Of a stretch of DNA of 5,575 nt, positions 1-5,575 are shown piece by piece. A model generated the notes under the pieces. The model made no database searches and was not told the origin of the DNA. It was given only the letters and a program-made list of their open reading frames with translations. Position 1 is the stretch's first letter. The number at the start of each line of letters is the position of its first letter. The DNA is from Deltaproteobacteria bacterium (GTDB lineage Bacteria; Desulfobacterota; Desulfovibrionia; Desulfovibrionales; Desulfovibrionaceae), in the NCBI GenBank assembly GCA_025350085.1, contig JANXYI010000413.1, forward strand, positions 1-5,575, read 5' to 3'. Made by a program: the position numbers and the translations under genes.

Positions 1-700
1 GGGAGTGGTTGCGGTCGCGCCGCTCGAGGATTGATCGGACATCGGCGGGCGCTACTTTACCCTTGCCCACGGCCACGAGGCAGCCAATGATGTTGCGCAC
101 CATCTGCTTCAAAAACCCGTCGCCCCGGATGCGCCAGGTGATCTCGGCCGGTGTGGGCCCGGCCTCACGCCACAGGGCCGACACCGTGCGCACCGTGCCG
201 CGCGGCCCGGGCGGCGTGCCCGCGTTCTGGAAGCTCGCAAAGTCGTGGGTGCCCACAAGCAGGAGCGCAGCCTGGTCCATGGCCGCGAGATCAAGGGGCT
301 GCACGTCCCAGACAAAGCGGCGGCGCATGGGGTCGACAAAGCCGCGGTCGTGCCAGAGGGTGTAGGCGTAGATCTTGGACAGCGCGTCGTACTGGGCATG
401 GAAACGCGGATAGGGCGCCGGGCCGGCCTCCACCACGCGCACGTCGGGCCGCATGAGGCAGTTCAGGGAAACACGCCAGGGGATGCGCGAGAGCTGCTCC
501 GGGGCGTCGAAATGGGCGCACTGGCCGAGGGCATGGACCCCGGAATCGGTGCGGCCCGCGCCCTGCACCGGCAGGCGTTTTCCGGCAATCTTGGCGATGG
601 CCGCCTCGACCTCGCCCTGCACGGTGCGGTCCCGGGCCTGGAGCTGCCAGCCCGCGAAGTCGGTGCCGTCGTAGGCCAGGATGAGCTTGATGCGCGACAT
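1..700 (-). CDS. truA: tRNA pseudouridine(38-40) synthase TruA, C-terminus cut by window edge
   Basis: TruA isomerises uridines 38-40 in the anticodon stem-loop of many tRNAs to pseudouridine, in the cytoplasm. Translating leftwards from the ATG at 700-698 gives 233 residues with no stop before the window ends. The N-terminus (MSRIKLILAYDGTDFAGWQ) is the family's first strand and YDGT-FxGWQ signature. The catalytic motif GAGRTDSGVHA is at about residues 48-57, with D52 as the expected nucleophile. Near the C-terminus GDGFLKQMVRNIIG is the conserved helix region of the family. Family members are usually about 245-275 residues, so only roughly the last 20-35 residues are missing. The ribosome binding site is weak (GAGCGG just upstream). 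It lies 80 bases downstream of the MotE-like gene on the same strand and may be co-transcribed, although a strong hairpin intervenes. The assignment is secure; only the 3' end is unseen. Confidence 0.96.
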   Translation of the reverse strand, partial: MSRIKLILAYDGTDFAGWQLQARDRTVQGEVEAAIAKIAGKRLPVQGAGRTDSGVHALGQCAHFDAPEQLSRIPWRVSLNCLMRPDVRVVEAGPAPYPRFHAQYDALSKIYAYTLWHDRGFVDPMRRRFVWDVQPLDLAAMDQAALLLVGTHDFASFQNAGTPPGPRGTVRTVSALWREAGPTPAEITWRIRGDGFLKQMVRNIIGCLVAVGKGKVAPADVRSILERRDRNHS

Positions 701-716
701 TCGCCGCTCGTAGCAC

Positions 717-757
717 AGCCCCGCCAGGGCGTCCACGAGGGACTCCCTGGCGGGGCT
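717..757 (-). terminator. Strong perfect inverted repeat between MotE-like gene and truA; possible terminator or processing hairpin
   Basis: AGCCCCGCCAGGG (717-729) and CCCTGGCGGGGCT (745-757) are perfect 13-bp inverted arms. Inside them GTCC (731-734) can pair with GGAC (740-743) after one mismatch (730/744), closing on a 5-base loop. The RNA hairpin would be very stable. Reading leftwards it begins 23 bases after the MotE-like stop and ends 16 bases before the truA ATG. No T-tract follows on either strand, so it is not a canonical intrinsic terminator. A U-less terminator, an RNase stop that protects the upstream message, or an attenuating structure ahead of truA are all possible. The structure is seen directly; its role is inferred. 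Confidence 0.4.
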
Positions 758-780
758 GGGGGGGATCGTTTGAATGGGTG

Positions 781-1413
781 CTACGGGCCCTGCAGGGGGG
801 TCTGGACCCTGGTCATGGCCTCGGTCATCTTGGCGGCCTTGTCGGTCTTGACAAAGGTCATGATCTCGCCCGCCACCTTGGGCTTCATGCCGGTCAGAAT
901 CTTGACGGCCAGTTCCTGGTCCATGTTCGAGAGCACCTCGGCCGCCTGCTTGGGCTTCATGGCCATGTAGGTGTCCACCTGGCGCTTGATGCGCGCGTCC
1001 TTGAGCACGTCGGCCTCGTCCAGGAGCTTCTTGATGGAGGCCTCGGCGCGCTTGAGCTCGGCCAGCTTGTCGTCGACGCTCTTCTCCATGGCCACGAGCG
1101 CGCGTTCCTTGGCCACCACCTCGTCCTCGCGGCGCTTGAGGCTGCGGGCCTCCTGGGTCTCCGGCACCTTCACGCCCGGGATGGTGCTCTGGGCCAGCAT
1201 GTCCGGCTCGGCCGGGGCTGAGTCCGCAGCCGGTGCAACGGCAGCCGGGCCAGTGTGCTCGGCGGGCGTGGCGGCCAGGGCCTTGGCCAGCGGGAACAGG
1301 CCCTCGGCCTGGAGCTGCCGCCAGGTTTCCATCCCCAGGCTGCCCAGCACGGTGAGCTTGAGCGCGGCCACGGCCACGAGGACCAGGAGCACCTTAAGGA
1401 TCTTGGGGCTCAT
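781..1413 (-). CDS. MotE / MgtE_N-like flagellar-cluster protein, membrane-anchored coiled coil
   Basis: The product is 210 residues from the ATG at 1413. Residues 5-24 form one hydrophobic N-terminal segment (KVLLVLVAVAALKL), a signal anchor. An Ala/Pro-rich linker follows (about 45-75), then a charged heptad-like coiled-coil stretch (about 86-145). The C-terminal helical region (about 148-200) carries two related units, MKPKQAAEVL at 152-161 and MKPKVAGEIM at 176-185, spaced 24 residues apart. This layout matches the MotE-type proteins with an MgtE_N-like fold found next to fliJ. MotE was described in rhizobia as a periplasmic helper of the motor protein MotC, so a role in motor or stator assembly outside the inner membrane is likely by family, not proven here. 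It overlaps the fliJ end by 20 bases, suggesting translational coupling. An in-frame ATG at 1434 has a better-placed purine stretch (AAAGAG) and would add 7 residues (MRCPRFA). I prefer 1413 because the anchor then starts at the usual distance from the N-terminus. Confidence 0.8.
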   Translation of the reverse strand: MSPKILKVLLVLVAVAALKLTVLGSLGMETWRQLQAEGLFPLAKALAATPAEHTGPAAVAPAADSAPAEPDMLAQSTIPGVKVPETQEARSLKRREDEVVAKERALVAMEKSVDDKLAELKRAEASIKKLLDEADVLKDARIKRQVDTYMAMKPKQAAEVLSNMDQELAVKILTGMKPKVAGEIMTFVKTDKAAKMTEAMTRVQTPLQGP

Positions 1414-1834
1414 GGCGAAGCGTGGACATCTCATCAAACTCTTTCTGCTCTGCGAGGTTTTCGGCGACATGGTGTTTCCTGGCCTGCCGGTCCTTGAGTT
1501 TTTCCAGGAGTTTCTTCTCCCTGGAGCGGAGGACGGCTTGCTGGCGGCAATTTTGCAAAATCAGGGCCAGCCGTTGCAGCTCGGTCTTCGCCGCCGTCAG
1601 GTCGCGTTCCAGGGCCTGGCGGTACTGCATCCACAGCCAGATGTCCGGCTGGGTGGCCTTGGGGCCGAAGCCCTTGTCCACGTGCGCGGCCAGGCGCGTC
1701 TCGATGTCCAGCACCACGGCCTCCTGGGCCTGGTGGTTGGCCTGCGCCTGGGCCAGGGCCATGCGTGCCTGGTCCTCCAGCTGACGGCGGTATTCGAGCA
1801 CCTTTTCCAGGCGGAACACGAAGGGCTTGGGCAT
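1394..1834 (-). CDS. fliJ: Flagellar export chaperone FliJ
   Basis: FliJ is a small soluble coiled-coil protein of the flagellar type III export apparatus. It sits in the FliI ATPase ring like a central stalk and helps deliver substrates and chaperones to FlhA. The product is 146 residues, the usual size for the family. The N-terminus MPKPFVFRLEKVLEYRRQLED has the family pattern F-x-F-x-L-x-x-VL-x-x-R. The whole chain is predicted alpha-helical and highly charged, with a C-terminal segment SREKKLLEKLKDRQARKHH (about 104-122) typical of FliJ. The ATG at 1834 is chosen because homology-like sequence begins exactly there; the frame stays open upstream to 1948, but that part is Arg/Gly-rich without family character. 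No strong ribosome binding site is seen. The gene overlaps the MotE-like gene downstream. Its upstream neighbour is divergent and not flagellar, so fliJ is detached from fliI here. FliJ is a weakly conserved family, so the call rests on length, pattern and the MotE-like neighbour. Confidence 0.85.
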   Translation of the reverse strand: MPKPFVFRLEKVLEYRRQLEDQARMALAQAQANHQAQEAVVLDIETRLAAHVDKGFGPKATQPDIWLWMQYRQALERDLTAAKTELQRLALILQNCRQQAVLRSREKKLLEKLKDRQARKHHVAENLAEQKEFDEMSTLRHEPQDP

Positions 1835-1995
1835 GGCCCGGTCATGCCACGAACCCCCCTTCCAAGCAAGGGCCTCAGGCAAGAGTACGCCCCGGGCTGG
1901 CCAGCACTTCCCCGGCCCTCTTGTGCCAACGCGCGCATGCGTGTACATCCAAAACTGGCCGCAGACCTTGCTGCCCGGCCGCTCAAAGGAGTGCC
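1835..1995. promoter_or_regulatory. Divergent spacer between fliJ and the phosphatase gene; must hold promoters for both directions
   Basis: The 161-bp gap separates genes transcribed away from each other, so both transcription units should start here unless they use distant promoters. Rightwards, only a poor sigma70-like pair is visible: TTGTGC at 1921-1926, a 17-base spacer, then TACATC at 1944-1949 (three of six matches each). Leftwards, a good -24-like element (TTGGCAC on the minus strand at about 1929-1923) has no GC at the matching -12 position. Short palindromes CTGGCCAG (about 1896-1903) and CGCATGCG (1934-1941) are present but may be chance in this base composition. The phosphatase ribosome binding site AAAGGAG is at 1985-1991. 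The regulatory role follows from gene layout; no single promoter can be called. Confidence 0.4.
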
Positions 1996-2676
1996 ATGAC
2001 CGTTCATCCCCGCGCCCTGATCTTCGACCTGGACGGCACCCTCCTCGACACCCTGGAGGACCTGGCCGACTCCGGCAACGCGGCGCTGGCCGCGCTCGAC
2101 CTGCCCACGCACCCGGTGGACGCCTTTCGCCTCTTCGTGGGCCTGGGCGTGCCCGAACTGGTGCGGCGCATGCTGCCCGAGGCCGACCGCGACGAGGCCA
2201 CGCTTTCGCGCGCCGGGGCCCTGCTGGTGGACGAATACAAACGCCGCTGGAACCACAAGACCCGGCCCTACCCCGGCATCCCGGAGCTGCTTCAGACCCT
2301 GCGCAGCCAGGGCCTGCCCCTGTGTGTGCTCAGCAACAAGCCGCAACACTACACCGACCTCACGGTGCAGGAGTTTTTCCCCGGCTTCCCCTTTGCTTCT
2401 GTGCGCGGGGCGCGCCCCGAGGTGCCGAACAAGCCGCACCCGGCGGGCGCCCTGGCCCTGGCCGCGGAGCTGAGACTCACGCCCGGGGCCATGGCCTTTG
2501 TGGGCGACTCGGCCACGGACATGCGCACCGCGCGCGGGGCAGGCATGCTCCCGGTGGGTGTGCTCTGGGGCTTCCGCGACCAGGCCGAGCTGACGGCAAA
2601 CGGGGCGCGGCACCTGCTGGCCGCGCCCGCCGACCTGCTGACACTGCTTGAGCCCCCCGTGCAGGAAGGCGCGTAA
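1996..2676 (+). CDS. gph: HAD-superfamily phosphatase, phosphoglycolate-phosphatase (Gph) type
   Basis: The 226-residue product has all four HAD motifs in order. Motif I is FDLDGTLLDT with nucleophile D11 and general acid/base D13. Motif II is the serine of SNK (S113). Motif III is the lysine of NKPHP (K146). Motif IV is GDSATD at 170-175, with D171 and D175 as Mg2+ ligands. A helical C1-type cap (about 18-85) lies between motif I and the core. This is the Gph/PGP architecture: hydrolysis of 2-phosphoglycolate, a by-product of DNA 3'-end repair, to glycolate in the cytosol. Related HAD members act on other small phosphate esters or pyrophosphate, so the substrate is inferred. The start is well supported by AAAGGAG at 1985-1991, 4 bases before the ATG. 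The stop is 4 bases before the start of the PAS/sigma54 activator, so the two are probably co-transcribed. The sequence is intact, and catalytic competence is likely. Confidence 0.9.
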   Translation: MTVHPRALIFDLDGTLLDTLEDLADSGNAALAALDLPTHPVDAFRLFVGLGVPELVRRMLPEADRDEATLSRAGALLVDEYKRRWNHKTRPYPGIPELLQTLRSQGLPLCVLSNKPQHYTDLTVQEFFPGFPFASVRGARPEVPNKPHPAGALALAAELRLTPGAMAFVGDSATDMRTARGAGMLPVGVLWGFRDQAELTANGARHLLAAPADLLTLLEPPVQEGA

Positions 2677-2680
2677 GCCC

Positions 2681-5128
2681 ATGTCCGGCCCCTGCGCCCA
2701 TGACCTGGACCTGCTGAGCGCCGTCGACGCGGGTGTGCTCGTGCTCGACGCGGCCACGGGCCGGGTGCTCACGGCCAACGCCAAGGCCCAGGAACTGCTG
2801 GGCCGCACGGACGCGCTGCCGGACCTGTCCGGGTTGTTCGCCCCAGGCGAAATGTCCCTGGCCGAGCTGGCCGCCGGGGTGGACAATCGGGAGTGCCGCG
2901 TCCAGGGCGCCTCGGGCGCTCCCATTCCGGCGCTGCTGACCTCGCGGCCCCTGCCCCAGGACGGCCGGAACCTGCTGCTGCTCACCCTGACCGACCTCTC
3001 GGGGCTCAAACGCGCCGAGGCCCGCTTCCAGGGCTTTTTCGAGAACATCATCGAAGGCGTGTTCCAGTCCACGCCCGGCGGCACCTTCCTCATGGTCAAC
3101 CCGGCCCTGGCCGAGATTCTGGGCTACGCCAGCCCGGAGGAGCTCATCCGGCACTTCCGCGACCTGCGCAGCCAGCTCTACCTGGACCCGCGCGACCGCG
3201 ACACCATGCTCGGCATCCTGCGCGAAAAGGGCCGCATCAAGGACTTCGAGACGCGCTTCCAGTGCAAGGACGGCTCGTTCAAGTGGATCTCGCTCACCGC
3301 GCGCGAGGTGCGCGACCCCTCCACGGGTGAGCTTTTGTACATCGAGGGCCTGAACATCGACATCACCGCGCGCAAAGAGGTGGAGCAGGCCCTGCGCGAG
3401 AGCGAGGAGAAGTTCCGCCACACCTTCGACCAGTCGCCCATCGGGGCGTCCATGGTGGCGCTGGACTCGACCTTCCTGCGCGCCAACGAGGCCTTCTGCC
3501 GCATCACCGGCTACTCCGAGGACGAGCTGAAGCACCTGACCTTTGCCGAGATCACCCACCCGGACGAACGCGATGAGAGCGTGCTCCGGTACGGCCGCGT
3601 GCTGCGCGGCGAGGTCGAGTCCTTTGAGCAGGACAAGCGCTACATCCACAAGGACGGCCACGAGGTCTGGGTGCACCTGTCCGCGGGCATGGTGCGCGAC
3701 GCCGGGGGCCGCCCCCTGTACCTCCTGCCCATGGTCCAGGACATCACCGACCGCGTGGAGACCGAGCAGGCCATGCGCGGCATCAACGCCGAGAAGGAGC
3801 GCCTGCGCGCCAACCTGGAGACCGTGTTCCGTTCCATCCCGGACGCCATCATCACCGTGGACACGGACATGCGCATCATCCAGACCAACCGGGCGCTTTC
3901 CGAGGTCTGCTGCATCGGCTCGGAGCTCAGCCCGGGCCGGGCGCTCGTGGGCCTCTCGGGCTCGTGCAAGCGGGCCTGCTTCTCCGTGCTGCGCTCCACA
4001 CTCGAGACCCGGCGCCCGGTGCTGGAGCACCGCGTGGAATGCCAGAGCCACACCCCGGGCAAGGTGGTGGTCATCAACAGCTCGCCCCTGCTCGACCGCG
4101 AGAACAACTTCGCGGGCGCGGTGCTCGTCATCCGCGACATCACGCGGCTGGCCGACCTGGAAAAGCGCCTGACCGACCTGCACTCCCACCGCGGCATCGT
4201 GGGCAAGAGCAAGATCATGCAGGACATCTACGGCGTGCTGGACCAGCTCTCGGACGTGGAGTCCACGGTGCTCATCACCGGGGAGTCCGGCACGGGCAAG
4301 GAGCTGGTGGCCGAGGCCCTGCACTTCGGCGGCTCGCGCAGCAAGGGCCCGCTGGTCAAGGTCAACTGCTCGGCCCTGTCCGAGAGCCTGCTGGAGAGCG
4401 AGCTCTTCGGCCACATGCGCGGGGCCTTCACCGGCGCCATCCGCGACAAGATCGGCCGCTTCGAGGCTGCCGAGGGCGGCACCATCTTCCTGGATGAGAT
4501 CGGCGACATCTCCCCGCGCATCCAGCTGAACCTGTTGCGTGTGCTGGAGCGCAAGGAGTTCGAGCGCGTGGGCGAGTCCAAGACGCGCAAGGCCAACGTG
4601 CGCGTGCTGGCCGCCACCAACGTGAACCTCCGGGAGAAGATCCGCCAGGGCCAGTTCCGCGAGGATTTGTACTACCGGCTCAAGGTCATGGTCATCCACC
4701 TGCCGCCCTTGCGCGAGCGCACCGAGGACGTCCCGCTTTTGACCGCGCACTTCATCAGCCACTTCCAGGCCACCTTCGGCAAGAACATCACCAAGTGCTC
4801 GGACGAGGTCATGCGCCTGTTCATGACCCACCCCTGGCCGGGCAATGTCCGCGAACTCAAGTACTCGCTGGAGCACGCCAGCGTGCTCTGCTCCGGCGGG
4901 GAGATCACCACCGCGCACCTGCCCGCGGACCTCTTGCGGCCCATGCTGCTGCCCCGGCCCGGACGCGCCGCTGCCGCCCTGCCCAGACCGGGCTCGCGCG
5001 GGCTCACAGCCGAGGACCTCACGGGCGCCCTGGCCCAGGCCAAAGGCAACCGCGCCCTGGCCGCGCGCCTGCTGGGCATCGACCGCCGCACGCTCTACCG
5101 CAACCTGGACCGCCACGGCCTGTCCTGA
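2681..5128 (+). CDS. One-component sigma54-dependent transcriptional activator with four PAS-like modules, AAA+ and Fis-type HTH
   Basis: This 815-residue bacterial enhancer-binding protein remodels RNA polymerase-sigma54 closed complexes using ATP. A degenerate PAS-like module spans about 9-105. PAS modules at about 113-235 and 241-362 end in the usual (I/V)DIT or QDIT strand. A fourth at about 376-490 ends in IRDIT and carries C410, C411, C429, C433 and C454. The AAA+ domain (about 506-750) is complete: Walker A GESGTGKE at 534-541, GAFTGA sigma54-contact loop at 581-586, Walker B GGTIFLDE at 599-606, ATN sensor I at 645-647, arginine-finger region FREDLYYRL at 659-667, and GNVREL sensor II at 721-726. 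After a Pro/Arg linker, residues about 775-815 form a Fis-type DNA-binding helix-turn-helix ending [19 protein letters not shown]. There is no receiver domain and no membrane segment, so it should sense a cytosolic signal directly. The ATG at 2681 is preferred, with AGGAAGG at 2663-2669 upstream; a TTG at 2648 in the same frame would overlap the phosphatase gene and adds no domain. The dctA sigma54 promoter just downstream is its likely target. Confidence 0.94.
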   Translation: MSGPCAHDLDLLSAVDAGVLVLDAATGRVLTANAKAQELLGRTDALPDLSGLFAPGEMSLAELAAGVDNRECRVQGASGAPIPALLTSRPLPQDGRNLLLLTLTDLSGLKRAEARFQGFFENIIEGVFQSTPGGTFLMVNPALAEILGYASPEELIRHFRDLRSQLYLDPRDRDTMLGILREKGRIKDFETRFQCKDGSFKWISLTAREVRDPSTGELLYIEGLNIDITARKEVEQALRESEEKFRHTFDQSPIGASMVALDSTFLRANEAFCRITGYSEDELKHLTFAEITHPDERDESVLRYGRVLRGEVESFEQDKRYIHKDGHEVWVHLSAGMVRDAGGRPLYLLPMVQDITDRVETEQAMRGINAEKERLRANLETVFRSIPDAIITVDTDMRIIQTNRALSEVCCIGSELSPGRALVGLSGSCKRACFSVLRSTLETRRPVLEHRVECQSHTPGKVVVINSSPLLDRENNFAGAVLVIRDITRLADLEKRLTDLHSHRGIVGKSKIMQDIYGVLDQLSDVESTVLITGESGTGKELVAEALHFGGSRSKGPLVKVNCSALSESLLESELFGHMRGAFTGAIRDKIGRFEAAEGGTIFLDEIGDISPRIQLNLLRVLERKEFERVGESKTRKANVRVLAATNVNLREKIRQGQFREDLYYRLKVMVIHLPPLRERTEDVPLLTAHFISHFQATFGKNITKCSDEVMRLFMTHPWPGNVRELKYSLEHASVLCSGGEITTAHLPADLLRPMLLPRPGRAAAALPRPGSRGLTAEDLTGALAQAKGNRALAARLLGIDRRTLYRNLDRHGLS

Positions 5129-5135
5129 CCCGGGA

Positions 5136-5187
5136 CTGTGGCGCCCGCCACACAGTGTGGCGCCACACATGGGGCGCAGCCACACAT
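5136..5187. promoter_or_regulatory. Cluster of GCCACAC/GTGTGGC half-sites, candidate upstream activating sequence for the dctA sigma54 promoter
   Basis: Four exact half-sites lie in about 40 bases: GCCACAC at 5147-5153, its complement GTGTGGC at 5155-5161, GCCACAC at 5162-5168 and GCCACAC at 5179-5185. A fifth with one mismatch, CTGTGGC, is at 5136-5142. They build two overlapping perfect palindromes: CGCCACACAGTGTGGCG (5146-5162) and GTGTGGCGCCACAC (5155-5168). The cluster begins 8 bases after the activator stop codon and is centred about 125 bp upstream of the -24 element. That is the normal enhancer distance for sigma54 activators, which bind palindromes as dimers and assemble into hexamers. 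The repeats are seen directly. Binding by the neighbouring activator is inferred from proximity. Confidence 0.75.
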
Positions 5188-5284
5188 TTCGCCCGCCCGG
5201 CCCTACCCGCTCCGGAGCTACGTACCCCACCATAACACACTGTAATTCAACGGCATGAGCGGCAGAAGCCGCCCCCGGCCCCCT

Positions 5285-5299
5285 TGGCACGGCAATTGC
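5285..5299 (+). promoter_or_regulatory. Consensus sigma54 (-24/-12) promoter of dctA
   Basis: The sequence TTGGCACGGCAATTGCC (5284-5300) matches the sigma54 consensus TGGCACG-N4-TTGC at every defined position. The GG (5286-5287) and GC (5298-5299) elements are exactly 12 bases apart, first G to first G. Transcription should begin near 5309-5311, giving a leader of roughly 38 bases before the dctA ATG. Sigma54 promoters are silent without an ATP-dependent enhancer-binding protein, and such a protein is encoded immediately upstream. Confidence 0.95.
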
Positions 5300-5308
5300 C
5301 TTTAGGGG

Positions 5309-5329
5309 GTTAGACGCATTTCCTCTAAC
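5309..5329 (+). other. Inverted repeat at the predicted 5' end of the dctA message
   Basis: GTTAGA (5309-5314) and TCTAAC (5324-5329) are perfect 6-bp arms around a 9-base loop. The first arm coincides with the transcription start predicted from the sigma54 promoter, and the second ends 5 bases before the Shine-Dalgarno AGGAG (5335-5339). A 5'-terminal stem-loop can protect a message from 5'-end-dependent decay. It could also be an operator overlapping the start site. The stem is short and of modest stability, so the function is tentative. Confidence 0.4.
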
Positions 5330-5347
5330 GTTCCAGGAGCTACAGAC

Positions 5348-5575
5348 ATGGCAGGCAAACCGATCTACAAATCCCTCTACTTCCAGGTCATCACCGGCAT
5401 CTGCATCGGCATCCTGCTGGGCATCCTTCTGCCTGGCAAGGACGGCTTCGCCGGGCAGATGAAGCCCTTTGGCGACGGTTTCATCAAGATGATCAAGATG
5501 ATCATCGCCCCCATCATCTTCTGCACTGTGGTCGTCGGCATCGCCAAGATGGGCGACATGGGCAAGGTCGGCCGC
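5348..5575 (+). CDS. dctA: C4-dicarboxylate:cation symporter DctA (DAACS family), N-terminal fragment cut by window edge
   Basis: DctA imports succinate, fumarate, malate and related C4-dicarboxylates across the inner membrane with protons or sodium. The 76 residues visible match the start of the family closely. [22 protein letters not shown] is the first transmembrane helix with its characteristic lead-in. [29 protein letters not shown] covers the connecting loop and second helix, and GDMGKVGR leads towards the third. Full-length members are about 420-450 residues, so most of the protein, including the substrate-binding hairpins, lies outside the window. The start is well supported by AGGAG at 5335-5339, 8 bases before the ATG. 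The gene sits behind a consensus sigma54 promoter with a half-site cluster upstream, indicating control by the adjacent PAS activator. Related carriers for glutamate/aspartate share the fold, but the KSLYFQV and [13 protein letters not shown] segments favour DctA. Confidence 0.92.
   Translation, partial: MAGKPIYKSLYFQVITGICIGILLGILLPGKDGFAGQMKPFGDGFIKMIKMIIAPIIFCTVVVGIAKMGDMGKVGR

Noticed and set aside
1910..1930. A -24-like element TTGGCAC on the minus strand upstream of fliJ
   Set aside because: The corresponding -12 position reads GGCC rather than TTGC, so the promoter would lack its essential second half.
1955..1972. A sigma54-like sequence (CTGGCCGCAGACCTTGCT) upstream of the phosphatase gene
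   Set aside because: The GG and GC elements are 13 bases apart instead of 12, and the ACG of the -24 box is missing; sigma54 is intolerant of spacing changes.
245..1999. Long plus-strand open frames (245-970, 971-1999) opposite truA, the MotE-like gene and fliJ
   Set aside because: They are antisense shadows of recognisable minus-strand proteins and show no conserved motifs or convincing ribosome binding sites.
1597..3099. A 500-codon open frame on the minus strand spanning fliJ, the divergent spacer and the phosphatase
   Set aside because: It crosses three well-supported units, has no family motifs and reads as Arg/Gly/Ala-rich shadow sequence.
5146..5168. The GCCACAC palindromes as a transcription terminator for the activator gene
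   Set aside because: The palindromes have a loop of 0 or 1 base, so they cannot fold into a normal RNA hairpin, and no T-tract follows. Protein-binding sites explain them better.
2477..5290. A 937-codon open frame on the minus strand, antisense to the activator
   Set aside because: It is a mirror frame produced by strong GC bias at third codon positions. The translation is low-complexity (Ala, Gly, Val, Leu, His, Gln) with no recognisable domain, while the opposite strand carries intact PAS, AAA+ and HTH motifs throughout.
5214..5343. GGAGCTAC repeated at 5214-5221 and 5336-5343
   Set aside because: The second copy is part of the dctA Shine-Dalgarno region and the first is not followed by a gene start. 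Two copies of an 8-mer do not stand out from chance here.
1..5575. CRISPR arrays, tRNA or rRNA genes, insertion sequences, attachment sites
   Set aside because: No regularly spaced direct repeats, no tRNA-like clover-leaf, no transposase or integrase coding sequence and no terminal inverted repeats were seen.

Overview
The window is GC-rich (roughly 65%) chromosomal DNA from a motile anaerobic proteobacterium. The combination of a FliJ/MotE-like flagellar pair, a multi-PAS sigma54 activator and a sigma54-driven C4-dicarboxylate carrier looks most like the Desulfovibrionaceae (Desulfobacterota). That placement is an inference from gene style and codon use; no rRNA or other definitive marker is present.

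Left part, minus strand (1-1834): three genes read leftwards, fliJ, then a MotE/MgtE_N-like membrane-anchored coiled-coil protein overlapping the fliJ end, then truA (tRNA pseudouridine synthase), which runs off the left edge. A strong perfect inverted repeat (717-757) lies between the MotE-like gene and truA. A 161-bp divergent spacer (1835-1995) separates fliJ from the rightward genes.

Middle, plus strand (1996-5128): a HAD-family phosphoglycolate-phosphatase-like gene with a strong ribosome binding site, followed 4 bases later by a large (815 aa) one-component sigma54 activator. The activator has four N-terminal PAS-like modules, a complete AAA+ domain with GAFTGA loop, and a Fis-type helix-turn-helix. 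It has no receiver domain and no membrane segment.

Right part (5129-5575): an unusually readable regulatory region. A cluster of GCCACAC/GTGTGGC half-sites (5136-5187) is followed about 100 bp later by a consensus -24/-12 sigma54 promoter (5285-5299). The leader has a short inverted repeat starting at the predicted transcription start, then a good Shine-Dalgarno and the start of dctA, which runs off the right edge.

The most coherent story is a local control circuit. The PAS activator would bind the half-site cluster just downstream of its own gene and open the sigma54 promoter of dctA, replacing the classical DctB/DctD two-component pair with a cytoplasmic sensor. The cysteine-bearing fourth PAS module (C410, C411, C429, C433, C454) suggests that the signal may be redox or metal related. 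The parts (activator, half-sites, promoter, carrier) are seen in the sequence; the wiring is inference.
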